DNA of 64,000 bases from Amorphochlora amoebiformis (Eukaryota; Cercozoa; Chlorarachniophyceae), in the NCBI GenBank assembly GCA_054601695.1, contig BAAHQB010000500.1, positions 1 through 64,000 on the forward strand, given 5' to 3'. The position numbers and the translations under genes were made by a program. Positions 15,426 through 27,144 of this stretch are shown piece after piece. The notes below the pieces were generated by a model, which was given only the letters and a program-made list of their open reading frames with translations, was not told the origin of the DNA and did not search any database. Within the stretch, counting starts at the first letter, position 1. Every line of letters starts with the position of its first letter.

Positions 15426-15700
15426 ATATATACATGTCGAGATATCAGGTGCATCCTTTATTAAGTGTGTATTATTTACATATTATATATTTATACATTT
15501 ATAAATATATATATATAATACATATATATATATATATATATATATGTAATATATATATATATATATATACATATGTATATGTATGTATATATATATGTAT
15601 ATATATATATATATATGTATGTCTCCCGTCGATATATCAGGTGCATCCTTTATTAAGTATGTATTATTTACATATTATTATTATATATATACATATATAT

Positions 15701-15778
<78 letters not shown>

Positions 15779-15868
15779 ATCTGGCTTCTCCACTCCACCG
15801 TCGAAATATCAGGTGTGTCTTCATATATATTTCATTATAGAGTGTATATTATTTACATATTATATTTA

Positions 15869-15870
<2 letters not shown>
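15077..15870. repeat. Five-copy cassette (about 60 bp)
   Basis: The block CCGTCGATATATCAGGTGCA + TCCTTTATTAAGTATGTATT recurs at about 15110, 15250, 15436, 15626 and 15798. The last copy is the most diverged. The first and last copies sit next to a GGATCTG.CTTCTC variant leader. Confidence 0.88.
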
Positions 15871-15910
<40 letters not shown>

Positions 15911-16148
15911 TATATTCAGTACACACACACACACATATATATACATACATATACATATATATATACACATATGTATACATATATGCATGTGTGAAAGTAC
16001 TATATAAGCATATATATATATATGTATATATATTAGAAAAATATATTTATGTGTATACATGTGTATATATATGTACATGTATGTATGTAACATATATATA
16101 TGTGTGTATGTGTATAATATATATGTATGTATGTGTATACATGTGTGT

Positions 16149-16193
<45 letters not shown>

Positions 16194-16200
16194 TTAAGTG
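15871..16200. repeat. TA/CA/TG simple repeats
   Basis: Alternating purine-pyrimidine sequence throughout. No gene is seen. Confidence 0.85.
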
Positions 16201-16319
16201 CTTGATGTAGAAAGTGAAACAGTCTTATCTTCCATTGCGTACCGCTCTAAATTATATATATATATATATATATACACTTAATAAGAGCAATAAGCCTATA
16301 TCATCTGTATCGAGTCAAA

Positions 16320-16374
<55 letters not shown>

Positions 16375-16433
16375 TACTATATATATACATATAACGAGAG
16401 AAATAAGCCTATATCCATCTGTATATAGTAGAA

Positions 16434-16484
<51 letters not shown>

Positions 16485-16548
16485 ATATTATTATATATTT
16501 TTATATAATCTTAAAGAGAGAAATAAGCCTATCTCCATCTGTATATCA

Positions 16549-16595
<47 letters not shown>

Positions 16596-16659
16596 CATTA
16601 TATATTACTACATATACCTTAAAGAGAGCAATAAGCCTATCTCCATATGTATATAGTCG

Positions 16660-16700
<41 letters not shown>

Positions 16701-16766
16701 TATATATATATTACTATATAACCTTAACGAGAGCAATAAGCCTATCTCCATCTGTATCGAGTCGAA

Positions 16767-16800
<34 letters not shown>

Positions 16801-16873
16801 CTATATATTACTATATATTACTATATAACCTTAACGAGAGCAATAAGCCTATCTCCATCTGTATCGAGTCGAA

Positions 16874-16909
<36 letters not shown>

Positions 16910-17030
16910 CTATATATTACTATATAACCTTAACGAGAGCAATAAGCCTATCTCCATCTGTATAAATACTATATATTACTATATAACCTTAACCAAAAGC
17001 AATAAGCCTATCTCCATCTGTATCGAGTCG

Positions 17031-17085
<55 letters not shown>

Positions 17086-17183
17086 ACCTTACGAGAGCAA
17101 TAAGCCTATCTCCATTACTATATATTACTACTATATAACCTTAACGAGAGAAATAAGCCTCTCTCCATCTTTATCGAGTCTAA

Positions 17184-17221
<38 letters not shown>

Positions 17222-17294
17222 CTATATATTAATATATATTACTATATAACCTTAACGAGAGCAATAAGCCTATCTCCATCTGTATCGAGTCGAA

Positions 17295-17330
<36 letters not shown>

Positions 17331-17393
17331 CTATATATTACTATATAACCTTAACGAGAGCAATAAGCCTATCTCCATCTGTATCGAGTCGAA

Positions 17394-17455
<62 letters not shown>

Positions 17456-17527
17456 TATATATTACTATATATTACTATATAACCTTAACGAGAGCAATAA
17501 GCCTATCTCCATCTGTATCGAGTCGAA

Positions 17528-17565
<38 letters not shown>

Positions 17566-17628
17566 CTATATATTACTATATAACCTTAACGAGAGCAATA
17601 AGCCTATCTCCATCTGTATCGAGTCGAA

Positions 17629-17676
<48 letters not shown>

Positions 17677-17760
17677 TATATATTACTATATATTACTATA
17701 TAACCTTAACGAGAGCAATAAGCCTATCTCCATCTGTATCGAGTCGAACGAGAAACGTAG
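16201..17760. repeat. 15-copy cassette array (largest cassette family)
   Basis: The core AACGAGAGCAATAAGCCTAT + CTCCATCTGTATCGAGTCGA occurs about 15 times (near 16288, 16401, 16523, 16629, 16734, 16840, 16943, 16999, 17098, 17150, 17261, 17363, 17498, 17598 and 17718). Spacers are (TA)n plus TTACTATATATTACTATA. The first four or five copies are diverged, whereas those from 16734 onward are nearly identical except for truncated units at about 16937-17150. Most copies end in TCGAACG followed directly by (TA)n. Confidence 0.92.
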
Positions 17761-17869
17761 CGAACGTAGCGGGCCAGTCATATGCATCCTTTCCATTATT
17801 TGAATTCAAACATATTTGAATTCAAACTTAACTTTTTTTTTTATCTCGTATTTTCGCGGGAGAATTAGC
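17761..17869. other. Single-copy junction with twin TTTGAATTCAAA palindromes
   Basis: TTTGAATTCAAA, a perfect 12-bp palindrome, lies at 17799-17810 and again at 17815-17826. The segment joins the cassette array to the polypurine block. Confidence 0.75.
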
Positions 17870-17943
17870 TTTAGAAGAGACGGGAGAAGAGATGAGAGAA
17901 AGAGGGAGAGAAAAAGAGAGAGAGAGAGAGGAGAGAGAGAAAA

Positions 17944-18002
<59 letters not shown>

Positions 18003-18313
18003 AAGAGAGCGAGAGAGAGAGAGCGAGAGAGAGAAAGCGATCATTAACAGATAGAGGGAAAGGCAGATATTGAGAGTAAGCGAGAAAGGAAAGACCGAAT
18101 GCGACAGAAAAATGTGAGCGATGGAGGAGGGGGAGAGAAGGTACACAGAGGAGAGAGTGTACGAGAGAAAAAGAGGAGAGGTGAAAAAGTGAGAGGAAGT
18201 AGATGAGGCAGATTGGTGGGCGAGAGAGGAGAGAAAGAGAGAGGAAGAGAGAGAGAGAGGGAAAGAGAGAGAGAGAGAGAGGGAAAGAGAGAGAGAGGGA
18301 AAAGAGAGAGAGA

Positions 18314-18351
<38 letters not shown>

Positions 18352-18524
18352 GGAGAGAGAGAGGGAAAGAGAGAGAGAGGGAAAGAGAGAGAGAGAGGGA
18401 AAGAGAGAGAGAGAGGGAAAGAGAGAGAGAGAGGGAAAGAGAGAGAGAGAGGGAAAGAGAGAGAGAGAGGGAAAGAGAGAGAGAGAGGGAAAGAGAGAGA
18501 GAGAGGGAAAGAGAGAGAGAGAGG

Positions 18525-18576
<52 letters not shown>

Positions 18577-19099
18577 AAGAGAGAGAGAGAGGGGGAAAGA
18601 GAGAGAGAGAGGGGGAAAGAGAGAGAGAGGGAAAGAGAGAGAGAGAGGGGGAAAGAGAGAGAGAGAGAGGGAAAGAGAGAGAGAGAGAGGGAAAGAGAGA
18701 GAGAGAGAGGGAAAGAGAGAGAGAGAGAGGGAAAGAGAGAGAGAGAGAGGGAAAGAGAGAGAGAGAGAGGGAAAGAGAGAGAGAGAGAGGGAAAGAGAGA
18801 GTGAGAGAGGGAAAGAGAGTGAAAGAGAGATATATGGATAGAAAGAGAGAGAGGGTGGAAAAAAGAGTTAAAGAGAGAGAGATAACGGACAAGGCAGAAA
18901 TGAGACAAAAGAAGAGAAAAGAGAGAAAGAGAAAATGAGAGAGAGAGGGAGAGGGAGGGAGAAAGAGAGAGAGGGAGAAAGAGAGAGAGGGAGAAAGAGA
19001 AAGAGAAAGAGAGAGACAGAGACAGAGAGAAAGAGAGAAAGAGAGAAAGAGAGAGGGAGAGAAAGAGAGAGAGAGAGAGAGGTAGAAAGATAAAAAGAA

Positions 19100-19188
<89 letters not shown>

Positions 19189-19215
19189 AAAGAGAGAGAG
19201 AGAGAGAGAATGGAG
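17870..19215 (+). repeat. 1.3-kb polypurine block, (GA)n with GGGAAA units
   Basis: GA repeats contain a sub-array of GAGAGAGAGAGGGAAA (about 16 bp) between about 18360 and 18800. Less regular purine DNA lies on both sides, with one (TA)n insert at about 19100-19127. Glu/Arg (plus) and Ser/Leu (minus) frames over 200 codons are artefacts. Confidence 0.92.
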
Positions 19216-19261
19216 GGAAAAGGTGCGAACGAGAGAGGATGAGTCAAGATAGGGTTGAGGT

Positions 19262-19314
19262 TGGCGTTGGATTTTTTAGGGTTAGGTTAGGGTTAGGGTT
19301 AGGGTTAGGGTTAG
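19262..19314 (+). repeat. Interstitial TTAGGG array (short)
   Basis: About seven TTAGGG/TTAGG units in the plus orientation, directly after the polypurine block. Confidence 0.9.
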
Positions 19315-19383
19315 TTAACTTGGTGTTCCAGTTCTGTAAAGATGTCGACTGACGACGGTATGTGTTTCGTGTATGTTTCTCTA

Positions 19384-19426
<43 letters not shown>

Positions 19427-19514
19427 CATATATATATGCAAATAAACGTTATTTTCAAACACAATAAGTACAGGTATATGCAATGTATGTATATATCTAT
19501 AATATATTATATAT

Positions 19515-19556
<42 letters not shown>

Positions 19557-19625
19557 ATATATATACATATATATATATATATATGTACATATATGTACCT
19601 AAATACTTAAAATATAAATGTATAT

Positions 19626-19667
<42 letters not shown>

Positions 19668-19673
19668 ATATAT
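19315..19673. other. Short unique segment then TA tracts
   Basis: 19315-19385 is unique and the remainder is TA with short AT-rich patches. No gene is seen. Confidence 0.7.
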
Positions 19674-19830
19674 AAAGAAAAACAATATACACATATATAT
19701 TCTTATACATACATCCAAAAAATATATTTCGGAAGCCAAAAAAACATGATTTTGATGAGAACTTATATATTTTCGGAATCCAAAAAAACATTATTTTGGT
19801 GAGAACTAACCCTAAAATCCTTCGCACGCG

Positions 19831-19893
<63 letters not shown>

Positions 19894-20091
19894 ATATATA
19901 TTATATATATCTATATCTATATATATATATATATATAAAGAAAAACAATATACACATATATATTCTTATACATACATACAAAAAATATATTTTCGGAATC
20001 CAAAAAAACATGATTTTGATGAGAACTTATATATTTTCGGAATCCAAAAAACATGATTTTGATGAGAACTAACCCTACAATCCTTCGCACG

Positions 20092-20131
<40 letters not shown>

Positions 20132-20167
20132 ATATATATATATTTATGTATTTATATTATATATATG

Positions 20168-20207
<40 letters not shown>

Positions 20208-20314
20208 AAAAACAATACATACATATATTCTTATACATACATACAAAAATATATTTTCGGAATCCAAAAAAACATGATTTTGATGAGAACTAACCCTACA
20301 ATCCCTCGCACGCG

Positions 20315-20356
<42 letters not shown>

Positions 20357-20514
20357 ATATATATATATATTATATATATATATATATATATAAAATATAT
20401 AAAGAAAAACAATACATACATATATATTGTTATACATACATACAAAAAATATATTTTCGGAATCCAAAAAAACATGATTTTGATGAGAACTAACCCTACG
20501 ATCCTTCGCACGCG

Positions 20515-20561
<47 letters not shown>

Positions 20562-20700
20562 ATATATATATGTATAAAGAAAAACAATATATACATATAT
20601 ATATATTTTTATATACATACATACAATATGTATATTTTCGGAATCTAAAAAAGATGATTTTTTGGTGAGAACTAACCCTACAATCCTTCGCACGCGATTT
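19674..20700. repeat. Five-copy composite cassette, period about 170-260 bp
   Basis: Each module has AAGAAAAACAATA[T/C]A, then TTCGGAATCCAAAAAAACAT + GATTTTGATGAGAACTA, then ACCCTA[C/A]AATCCTTCGCAC + GCGAT, and finally (TA)n. Modules begin near 19674, 19937, 20203, 20401 and 20575. In the first two the TTCGGAATCC...GAGAACT part is itself duplicated. Confidence 0.9.
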
Positions 20701-20741
20701 AAAGTTACGCTATCGTTGATACCCGTATCCTCCCCCTATAC

Positions 20742-20782
<41 letters not shown>

Positions 20783-20814
20783 AATATATATATGTATATA
20801 TATATGTATATATG

Positions 20815-20866
<52 letters not shown>

Positions 20867-20945
20867 ACATACACTATTAGGCGTACGTGCGAACACGTGT
20901 ATTCACACATTTATAATGTATGTACATAATATGTATGTATGTATG

Positions 20946-20977
<32 letters not shown>

Positions 20978-21118
20978 CATACATATATATATATATATAT
21001 ATCAATATATATATATATATATATATATAGTATATCTATATGCAATATGCTTACAAATATATTCAAACAAATTTTATACTTACATATACATTGTTACACA
21101 TGTTAGATCAGAGAGAAT
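20701..21118. other. Unique 45-bp segment, TA/TG repeats, then AT-rich DNA
   Basis: Unique pieces at 20701-20745, 20870-20920 and 21040-21118. No gene is seen. Confidence 0.65.
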
Positions 21119-22140
21119 ATTACCAAGAGAGAATAGAGTATCTCTGTAAGAGAAAGACAGCGAGATAGAGAGAGATAGAGAGAGAGAGAGAGAGACTAGA
21201 TAGATGACAAACGTAGAGCCAAAAAATACTCAAATTGTAACAATTGTAACAAAGAGAGTAAAGATTGTGAGAAGTAAAGAGAGAGAAGAGATATAAGAAA
21301 GAGCAAGAGAGGTGTGACGAGAGAGAAGAGAGAGAGAAAAGAGAGAAGAGAGAGAGAATAGAGAGAAGAGAGAGAGAAAAGAGAGAAGAGAGAGAGAAAA
21401 GAGAGAAGAGGAGAAGAAAGGGAAGAGAAAGGGTATGAAAGGAGAGAGTGTGTGTGGGAAGACAGACAAGACAGAAAAGAGAGTAGAGAGTGAATGAGGG
21501 CATGAGAAGAGCGAGGGCATGAGAGAGAGAGAAATATGCAAAGAGAGAGAAGAGAGAAGAGCGAGGGTGGTATGAGAAGAGAGAGAGTTTGTGAGAGAGA
21601 CATGCCCAAAGAAAGAGAAGAGAGAGAAGTGCGAGCGTATGAGGGGAAAGATAGTTTGTGCGAGAGAAATGGGAAAAGAGAGAGAAAAGAGAGAAGAGCG
21701 AGGGCATGAGAGGAGAGAGACTGTGAGAGAGAGAAATGTGCAAAGAGAGAGAAGAGAGAAGAGAGAAGAGCGAGGGTATGAGAAGAGAGAGATAGTTTGT
21801 CCGCGAGAAATGGGCAAAGAAAAAGAAAAGAGAGAAGAGCGAGGGCATGAGAAGAGAGAGAGAGTGCGAGAGAGAAATGTGGAAAGAGAGAGAAGAGAGA
21901 AGAGCGAGGGCATGAGAAGAGAGAGAGTGCGAGAGAGAAATGTGAAAAAAGAGAGAAGAGAGAGAAGAGCGAGGGCATGAGAAGAGAAAGATTTTGAGAG
22001 AGAGAAATGTGCAAAGAGAGAGAAGAGAGAAGAGCGAGGGTAGAGAGTGCGAGAGATAAATGTGCAATTAGAGAGAAGAGAGAAGAGCGAGGGTATGAGA
22101 AGAGAGAGAGTGCGAGAGATATATGTGCAATTAGAGCGGG
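21119..22140 (+). repeat. Polypurine minisatellite, unit about 60-70 bp
   Basis: The plus strand is A/G-rich. From about 21480 a unit containing GAGAAGAGCGAGGGCATGAG and GAGAGAGAAATGTGCAAAGA recurs about ten times. Upstream, GAGAAGAGAGAGA[A/G]A repeats are shorter. Minus Ser/Leu/His frames are artefacts. Confidence 0.88.
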
Positions 22141-22143
22141 GGT

Positions 22144-22240
22144 ATGAGAAGAGAGGCCCCATACCTGGAATGCCCACCATACAGCTACGAGAGCGGCAAG
22201 GCCGAGTACACCAATAATAGTGAAAACCTATACCACATGT
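22144..22240 (+). other. Coding-like single-copy fragment (possible exon relic)
   Basis: Read from the ATG at 22144, the first roughly 30 codons give a mixed-composition peptide (residues [20 protein letters not shown] within it) with C or G at many third positions. This is unlike anything for kilobases on either side. The frame then enters a TA tract and becomes Ile/Tyr. I recognise no family. It could be a relic exon or chance. Confidence 0.3.
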
Positions 22241-22260
22241 ATTTATATACTATATATATA

Positions 22261-22345
<85 letters not shown>

Positions 22346-22461
22346 ATGTATATATATATATATATATATATTATATTTATATATCTATATATATAATATA
22401 TATAATGTATATATGTATCACATCAATACATATTACACACACACACACACATATATGTATG

Positions 22462-22500
<39 letters not shown>

Positions 22501-22508
22501 GTATGTAT

Positions 22509-22554
<46 letters not shown>

Positions 22555-22659
22555 AATATATATGTATATATACATTTATGTATATATATATCTCCTATAC
22601 ACACTTATGAAGCATGAATTGTATATTAACATGCCCATACGTATTTAAGAGTGTATGTG

Positions 22660-22704
<45 letters not shown>

Positions 22705-22815
22705 ACATTTACACAACATATTATAAGGGTCATGCATAAAATGGAAAAGTAAGAACAAAATATTCATGTTTATATGTATAGTGCATGTTTATATGCATAG
22801 TGTCAATACATATGC
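22241..22815. repeat. TA/CA/TG tracts with AT-rich single-copy patch
   Basis: TA runs to about 22600, then a low-copy AT-rich patch (about 22600-22815) including one more TA run. No gene is seen. Confidence 0.8.
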
Positions 22816-23004
22816 ATCCGGTCTCCTGAAGGTCACACTAGAAAACAATCTCATCTCTCTCATTCCTTCAATCTCTCTCTTTCTTTCTCTCTCTCTTTCT
22901 CTCTCTCTCTTATAATGTCTGTTTCACACTAGAAAAACAATCTCATCTCTCTCATTCCTTCAATTCCTCTCTTTCTCTCTCTCTTTCTTTCTCTCTCTCT
23001 CTTA

Positions 23005-23038
<34 letters not shown>

Positions 23039-23127
23039 TACTCTCTCTCTCTCTAATGTCTGTTTCACCCTAGAAAAACAATCTCATCTCTCTCATTCCT
23101 TCAATCTCTCTCTTTCTCTCTCTCTCT

Positions 23128-23161
<34 letters not shown>

Positions 23162-23359
23162 TTCTCTCTCTTCCAATGTCTGTTTCACACTAGAAAAACA
23201 ATCTCATCTCTCTCATTCCTTCAATCCCTCTCTTTCTCTCTCTCTCTCTTTCTCTCTCTCTCTTACTCTCTCTCTATCTTTCTCTCTCTCTCTCTCTTCC
23301 AATGTCTGTTTCACACTAGAAAAACAATCTCATCTCTCTCACTCCTTCAATCCTCTCTT

Positions 23360-23394
<35 letters not shown>

Positions 23395-23623
23395 ATCTCT
23401 CTTACTCTCTCTCTCTTTAATGTCTGTTTCACCCTAGAAAAACAATCTCATCTCTCTCATTCCTTCAATCCCTCTCTTTCTCTCTCTCTCTCTTTCTCTC
23501 TCTCTCTTTCTATCTTTCTCTCTCTCTCTCTCTTCCAATGTCTGTTTCACACTAGAAAACAATCTCATCTCTCTCATTCCTTCAATCCTCTCTTTCTTTC
23601 TCTCTCTCTCTCTCTCTCTCTGA

Positions 23624-23654
<31 letters not shown>

Positions 23655-23665
23655 CCAAAATCTGT
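22816..23665 (-). repeat. Seven-copy polypyrimidine cassette, period about 120 bp
   Basis: The block CACACTAGAAAAACAATCTC + ATCTCTCTCATTCCTTCAAT starts at about 22834, 22925, 23067, 23187, 23312, 23430 and 23549. Each is followed by (CT)n of variable length and AATGTCTGTTT. Here CT replaces TA as the spacer. Confidence 0.92.
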
Positions 23666-23707
23666 TCGCCCATTTTGATAGATATACATGTAAGTTATGA
23701 ATCTTCA

Positions 23708-23763
<56 letters not shown>

Positions 23764-23865
23764 GTATAAATATATATGTATGTATGTGTATGTGCATGAG
23801 GTGAGGTTTGGTTGTTACCGCTATCCCTGCGCTCGAGCTGGCAAAGTCCATCTAGGGAGAGAGTT
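23666..23865 (+). other. TA tract and a GC-richer single-copy segment
   Basis: 23795-23865 is single-copy and GC-rich (GCTATCCCTGCGCTCGAGCT within it). It is open in the frame that continues into the Glu/Arg repeat, but no gene can be supported. Confidence 0.4.
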
Positions 23866-24178
23866 AGAAGAAAGAGAGAGAGAGAAAAGAGAGAGAGAAA
23901 AGAGAGAAATAAAAGAGAGAGGGAAAAGAGAGAGAGAAAAGAGAGAGGGAAAAAGAGAGAGAGAAAAGAGAGAGAGAAAAGAGAGAGAGAAAAGAGAGAG
24001 AGAAAAGAGAGAAAAGAGAGAGGGAGAGAGGGGAGAATGTAGAGAGAGAGAGAGAAAGAGAGAGAGAGAAAGAGAGAGAGGAAGAGAGGAAGGGAGAGAG
24101 AGAGAGAGGAAGAAAGAGGGGAAGAGAGCGAGGAAGAGAGAGGGAAAAAGAGAGAGGAAGAGAGCAGTTAGGAGAGGG
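23866..24178 (+). repeat. Polypurine (GA)n block
   Basis: GAGAGAAAAGAGAGAG-type repeats, the last large simple repeat before the gene island. Confidence 0.9.
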
Positions 24179-24640
24179 CGAGTGATACAAAAAAAGTATC
24201 TGTCAGATTTCCGAAAATTGTGCGTGTAAAGGGACGATTTTGGAAAGGGACACCTTTTCCGAACTTCGTGTACGATTCATCTCTTCTCTTATTTCATTTT
24301 GCCCCTCTCACTCTCTGTCTTCTTCTCTCACTTTCCTCCCTCCTCTCGGTCTTTCGTTCGGAATATCAATTATGTCTATTTCTCCACCTCTTTTGTACGT
24401 GTGCGTGTATTTTTGTCTTTCTTCACATCTCTCTCTTCCTCTCTCCTCTCTCTCTCTTTCTCTCTCCTAATTTCTCTTGGTGGGAGAGTGAGATGGGAGG
24501 TTCAATGGACTCTGATATATATTTTCTTCATAATATATCAACCGTCAGAGGCGCAACGAGGAATCGATTTGGACCCTGAATCGGTTTGTACTTGCTCTTC
24601 CCAGAATGAAAACGTCCAATCGCATTTTTAGCGTTAGAAG
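24179..24640. other. Edge of the gene island, CT-rich with possible 3' exon of the minus-strand gene
   Basis: 24270-24475 is CT-rich but less regular than the satellites. 24540-24640 has balanced composition, and on the minus strand two frames stay open there, compatible with a second exon of the gene starting at 24856. No ATG-initiated gene is convincing on its own. Confidence 0.35.
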
Positions 24641-24706
24641 TCCTGACCCTGGATGAATTCCGAATGAGTCTGAAAGCAGTTTCTTGCAAGGAATAAGGCT
24701 GCGGTG

Positions 24707-24856
24707 TCAACAGGGATGGTCTTCCGAGGGAAGAAAGGATACGAACCCATTCGTGGCAGTATGGTCTCTCCTCCCGCCAAACCTGAGGCCCTCATCGATG
24801 GAAGCCACCACGGTAGCGCCCACCAAAGTGAGGAGAAGGAGGCGATGAACTGCCAT
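24707..24856 (-). CDS. Short predicted secreted protein or first exon (unknown family)
   Basis: An ATG at 24856 opens a 49-codon frame ending in TGA at 24707. The N-terminus MAVHRLLLLTLVGATVVAS is a textbook signal peptide: basic n-region, a 12-residue hydrophobic core, and small residues (V-V-A) at a plausible cleavage point near residue 18. The remainder is polar (DEGLRFGGRRDHTATNGF...). It may be only the first exon. A GT just after residue F38 (plus about 24740-24743) can splice in phase 0 to acceptors at the downstream GCAG (frame PYSLQETAFRLI...) or GCAAG (frame KLLSDSFG...), adding about 45-57 residues. I cannot choose between these. It is transcribed divergently from the pirin-family gene with a 300-bp gap, and a TATA-like AATTATAAG lies upstream near 24880. 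No homologous family is recognised. The signal peptide is seen in the sequence; secretion is inferred. Confidence 0.5.
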   Translation of the reverse strand: MAVHRLLLLTLVGATVVASIDEGLRFGGRRDHTATNGFVSFLPSEDHPC

Positions 24857-25156
24857 TCTCTGCCTGCCGACTTATAATTTTTATTATTATCGGATCTACT
24901 TTTTTTTTAAAGCTTCGGAGGGCTATGTCACAAAGCATGTAGTGACAAAGTGATATGTCACGCTTAGATCACGCACACACAACCAACCTCGGAATCCACG
25001 GAATCCATGGAACCCACCTGAATTCCTGAACTCTCGGGTGAATGTCCGGGCTGGTCAGGGGTTCGGGGTGGGTTTGTGTTGGGAAGGGGCGTAAGGGAGG
25101 GCTCAGATTCCAAAATCCCAACAGCATACAATTTGTCAACAATTCCAAAGTGCAAT
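24857..25156. promoter_or_regulatory. Divergent promoter region with TGTCAC motif cluster
   Basis: This 300-bp gap separates two divergently oriented starts. TGTCAC occurs at 24926-24931, inverted at 24942-24947, and directly again at 24956-24961; the two direct copies are 30 bp apart. A TATA-like AATTATAAG faces the minus gene. A repeated GGAATCCA[C/T]GGAA motif is at about 24992-25010. Regulatory function is inferred from position and symmetry only. Confidence 0.4.
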
Positions 25157-26225
25157 ATGATGCAATACAACCGCGCCAAGTCCGTCGGGTGAGTAATGTC
25201 CCAAAACCCCTTGCCACAGCCTCGTGTGAGTAAGTACTCACGTTGTACAGAGAAGCGTAACCAATAAATTTTTCCGCAGAAAGAAGCTTCGCTACATTTC
25301 CAACAAGAAGCTCGCTGTTAGCGAACGTAAGTCTCCTCAACCCTAAGCTCAGTAATCTTGGGAACGATTCGATTGATGTGTATCCTTGTGTGTGCAGCCA
25401 ACCCCATGTGGTTTGGAAACAAGTCCAACGAGCCAAACAACCCGGCATGGACAAACAGAAATTGGCTCAAATCACGCTTCCACTTCTCTTTCGCAGAATA
25501 CTACAATTCCTCCAACACTAACTTTGGAGTCCTCAGGGTCATGAACGACGACCTTGTCCAGCCCAAGTAAGCCGAGTGACATCAAAATATCCTGAAGTTT
25601 GTTTATAGTACGTAAATTTGATGTGTTTGCCAGGCGTGGGTTTGGATCTCATCCCCACTCCAATGCTGAAATCGTCACCTACGTCGTCGAGGGCAAGCTC
25701 ACTCATCAGGACTCCATGGGTACCAAGGAGAGCCTTGGGCGCGGCTCGATTCAATTTATGACTGCTGGCTCCGGTGTGGTTCACTCTGAACACAACCTGG
25801 AGGATAAGCCCCTGCGCTTCATTCAGATGTGGTTCACGCCTGACCGCCGCGGTCTCTCGCCCAACTACGGTAGCATGAGCGGGACTCAAGTCGACTCGAA
25901 AGACAAGTGGGGGCACTTGGTGTCCTCGGCAGATAGCAAGATCAAAACCCCTGTAAAGATTAGATGCGACGCCAATATCTTCATCGCGCAGATTACTGAA
26001 GAGAAAACAAGACTTCAATTAGAGGTTAAGGAGAACCGGCAAGTGTACTTCCTTGCCATCGAAGGAAACCCGACCGTGAGCCTATCGAGCGGTCAGAAGC
26101 AAAAGTTTGGGCAGCACGACGCCGCAGAGCTGTACGGAGAGGAGATTTACACTGTCCAGGGTCTGGGACATGTTTTGGTTGTCGAGATGAAGAATGATAG
26201 GTCAGGAGGGCGAGGAGACCTGTAA
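25157..26225 (+). CDS. Pirin-family bicupin protein, four exons
   Basis: Predicted exons are 25157-25188, 25280-25326, 25398-25566 and 25634-26225. The introns (91, 71 and 67 nt) all have GT...AG ends, with donors GTGAGT, GTAAGT and GTAAGC and acceptors CCGCAG, GTGCAG and GCCAG. All phases agree and give 279 residues. Residues 49-137 carry the family core: WLKSRFHFSFAEYYN (49-63), FGVLRVMNDDLV (69-80), GFGSHPHSNAEIVTYVVEG (85-103), QDSMG (108-112) and MTAGSGVVHSEHN (125-137). By analogy with human pirin and E. coli YhhW, His89, His91, His133 and Glu135 are the likely metal ligands. Members act as transcription cofactors (animal pirin) or quercetin 2,3-dioxygenases (YhhW); which applies here cannot be told. 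The length is slightly above YhhW (about 230) because of an N-terminal extension (1-45). A second ATG directly follows the first, and further upstream exons cannot be excluded. Exon 4 covers the C-terminal cupin and ends GRGDL before TAA. Confidence 0.9.
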
Positions 26226-26390
26226 GGTCGGGGCTGACAGTTATAGGCACAAGAAGTTTCGCCTTGTGTAGACGATTTGATATTTGATGGCTTTGTAGTT
26301 TTTTCATCGTGTTTTTCCCTGAAAGATCTTAGTTATTTCATTGATGATATTCATTCTTGAGGAATAATCTTGACATTTGTCAATATTTAC

Positions 26391-26425
<35 letters not shown>

Positions 26426-26713
26426 ACACAAGTGTAGGCCATAATATATTATTTATAAATATTTGATGATCATGATAAATTCTAGCTAGTCTAGACTCTA
26501 AGATACCAGTATCTAGAGTATACATGTATATATACAATGTTGAAATACGTATACTGTGTATAAACTGGATATAAATGATGGTGATACATATGTATATACA
26601 TATATATATATATATAAATATATATATATATATTTATATATATTTATATATATATATAATATTATATACATATATATATATATGTATGTATACACATATA
26701 TATATAAAAAAAA

Positions 26714-26753
<40 letters not shown>

Positions 26754-26761
26754 TAGTATAT

Positions 26762-26838
<77 letters not shown>

Positions 26839-26851
26839 ATATATATCATGG

Positions 26852-26911
<60 letters not shown>

Positions 26912-26953
26912 ATGATACAACATGATGGCAACTTGGCAAGTAAATATATATAC

Positions 26954-27038
<85 letters not shown>

Positions 27039-27070
27039 TATATATATATATGTATATATATATGTATCAT
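26226..27070. other. 3' flank of the pirin-family gene, then TA tracts
   Basis: 26226-26395 and about 26425-26560 are AT-rich single-copy sequence that probably includes the 3' UTR. From about 26590 TA runs dominate. No other gene is seen. Confidence 0.7.
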
Positions 27071-27144
27071 AGTATATAATCCGACTCACCATGCAAGTGC
27101 TATTGATCTAATATCGCACATAATTGTTTTACAACATTATACCC

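Noticed and set aside
16201-17760. CRISPR-like appearance of cassettes with spacers
   Set aside because: The 'spacers' are (TA)n and not unique sequences, repeat lengths vary, and the introns and telomeric repeats show that the DNA is eukaryotic.
17871-19247. 458-codon Ser/Leu/Phe frame on minus
   Set aside because: It is the complement of the polypurine block, with no unique sequence.
24969-25454. 161-codon frame on minus opposite the pirin-family gene
   Set aside because: It runs antisense across verified exon-intron boundaries of the pirin-family gene and shows no family features.
25539-26018. 159-codon frame on minus opposite pirin exon 4
   Set aside because: It is a shadow of the conserved plus-strand exon.
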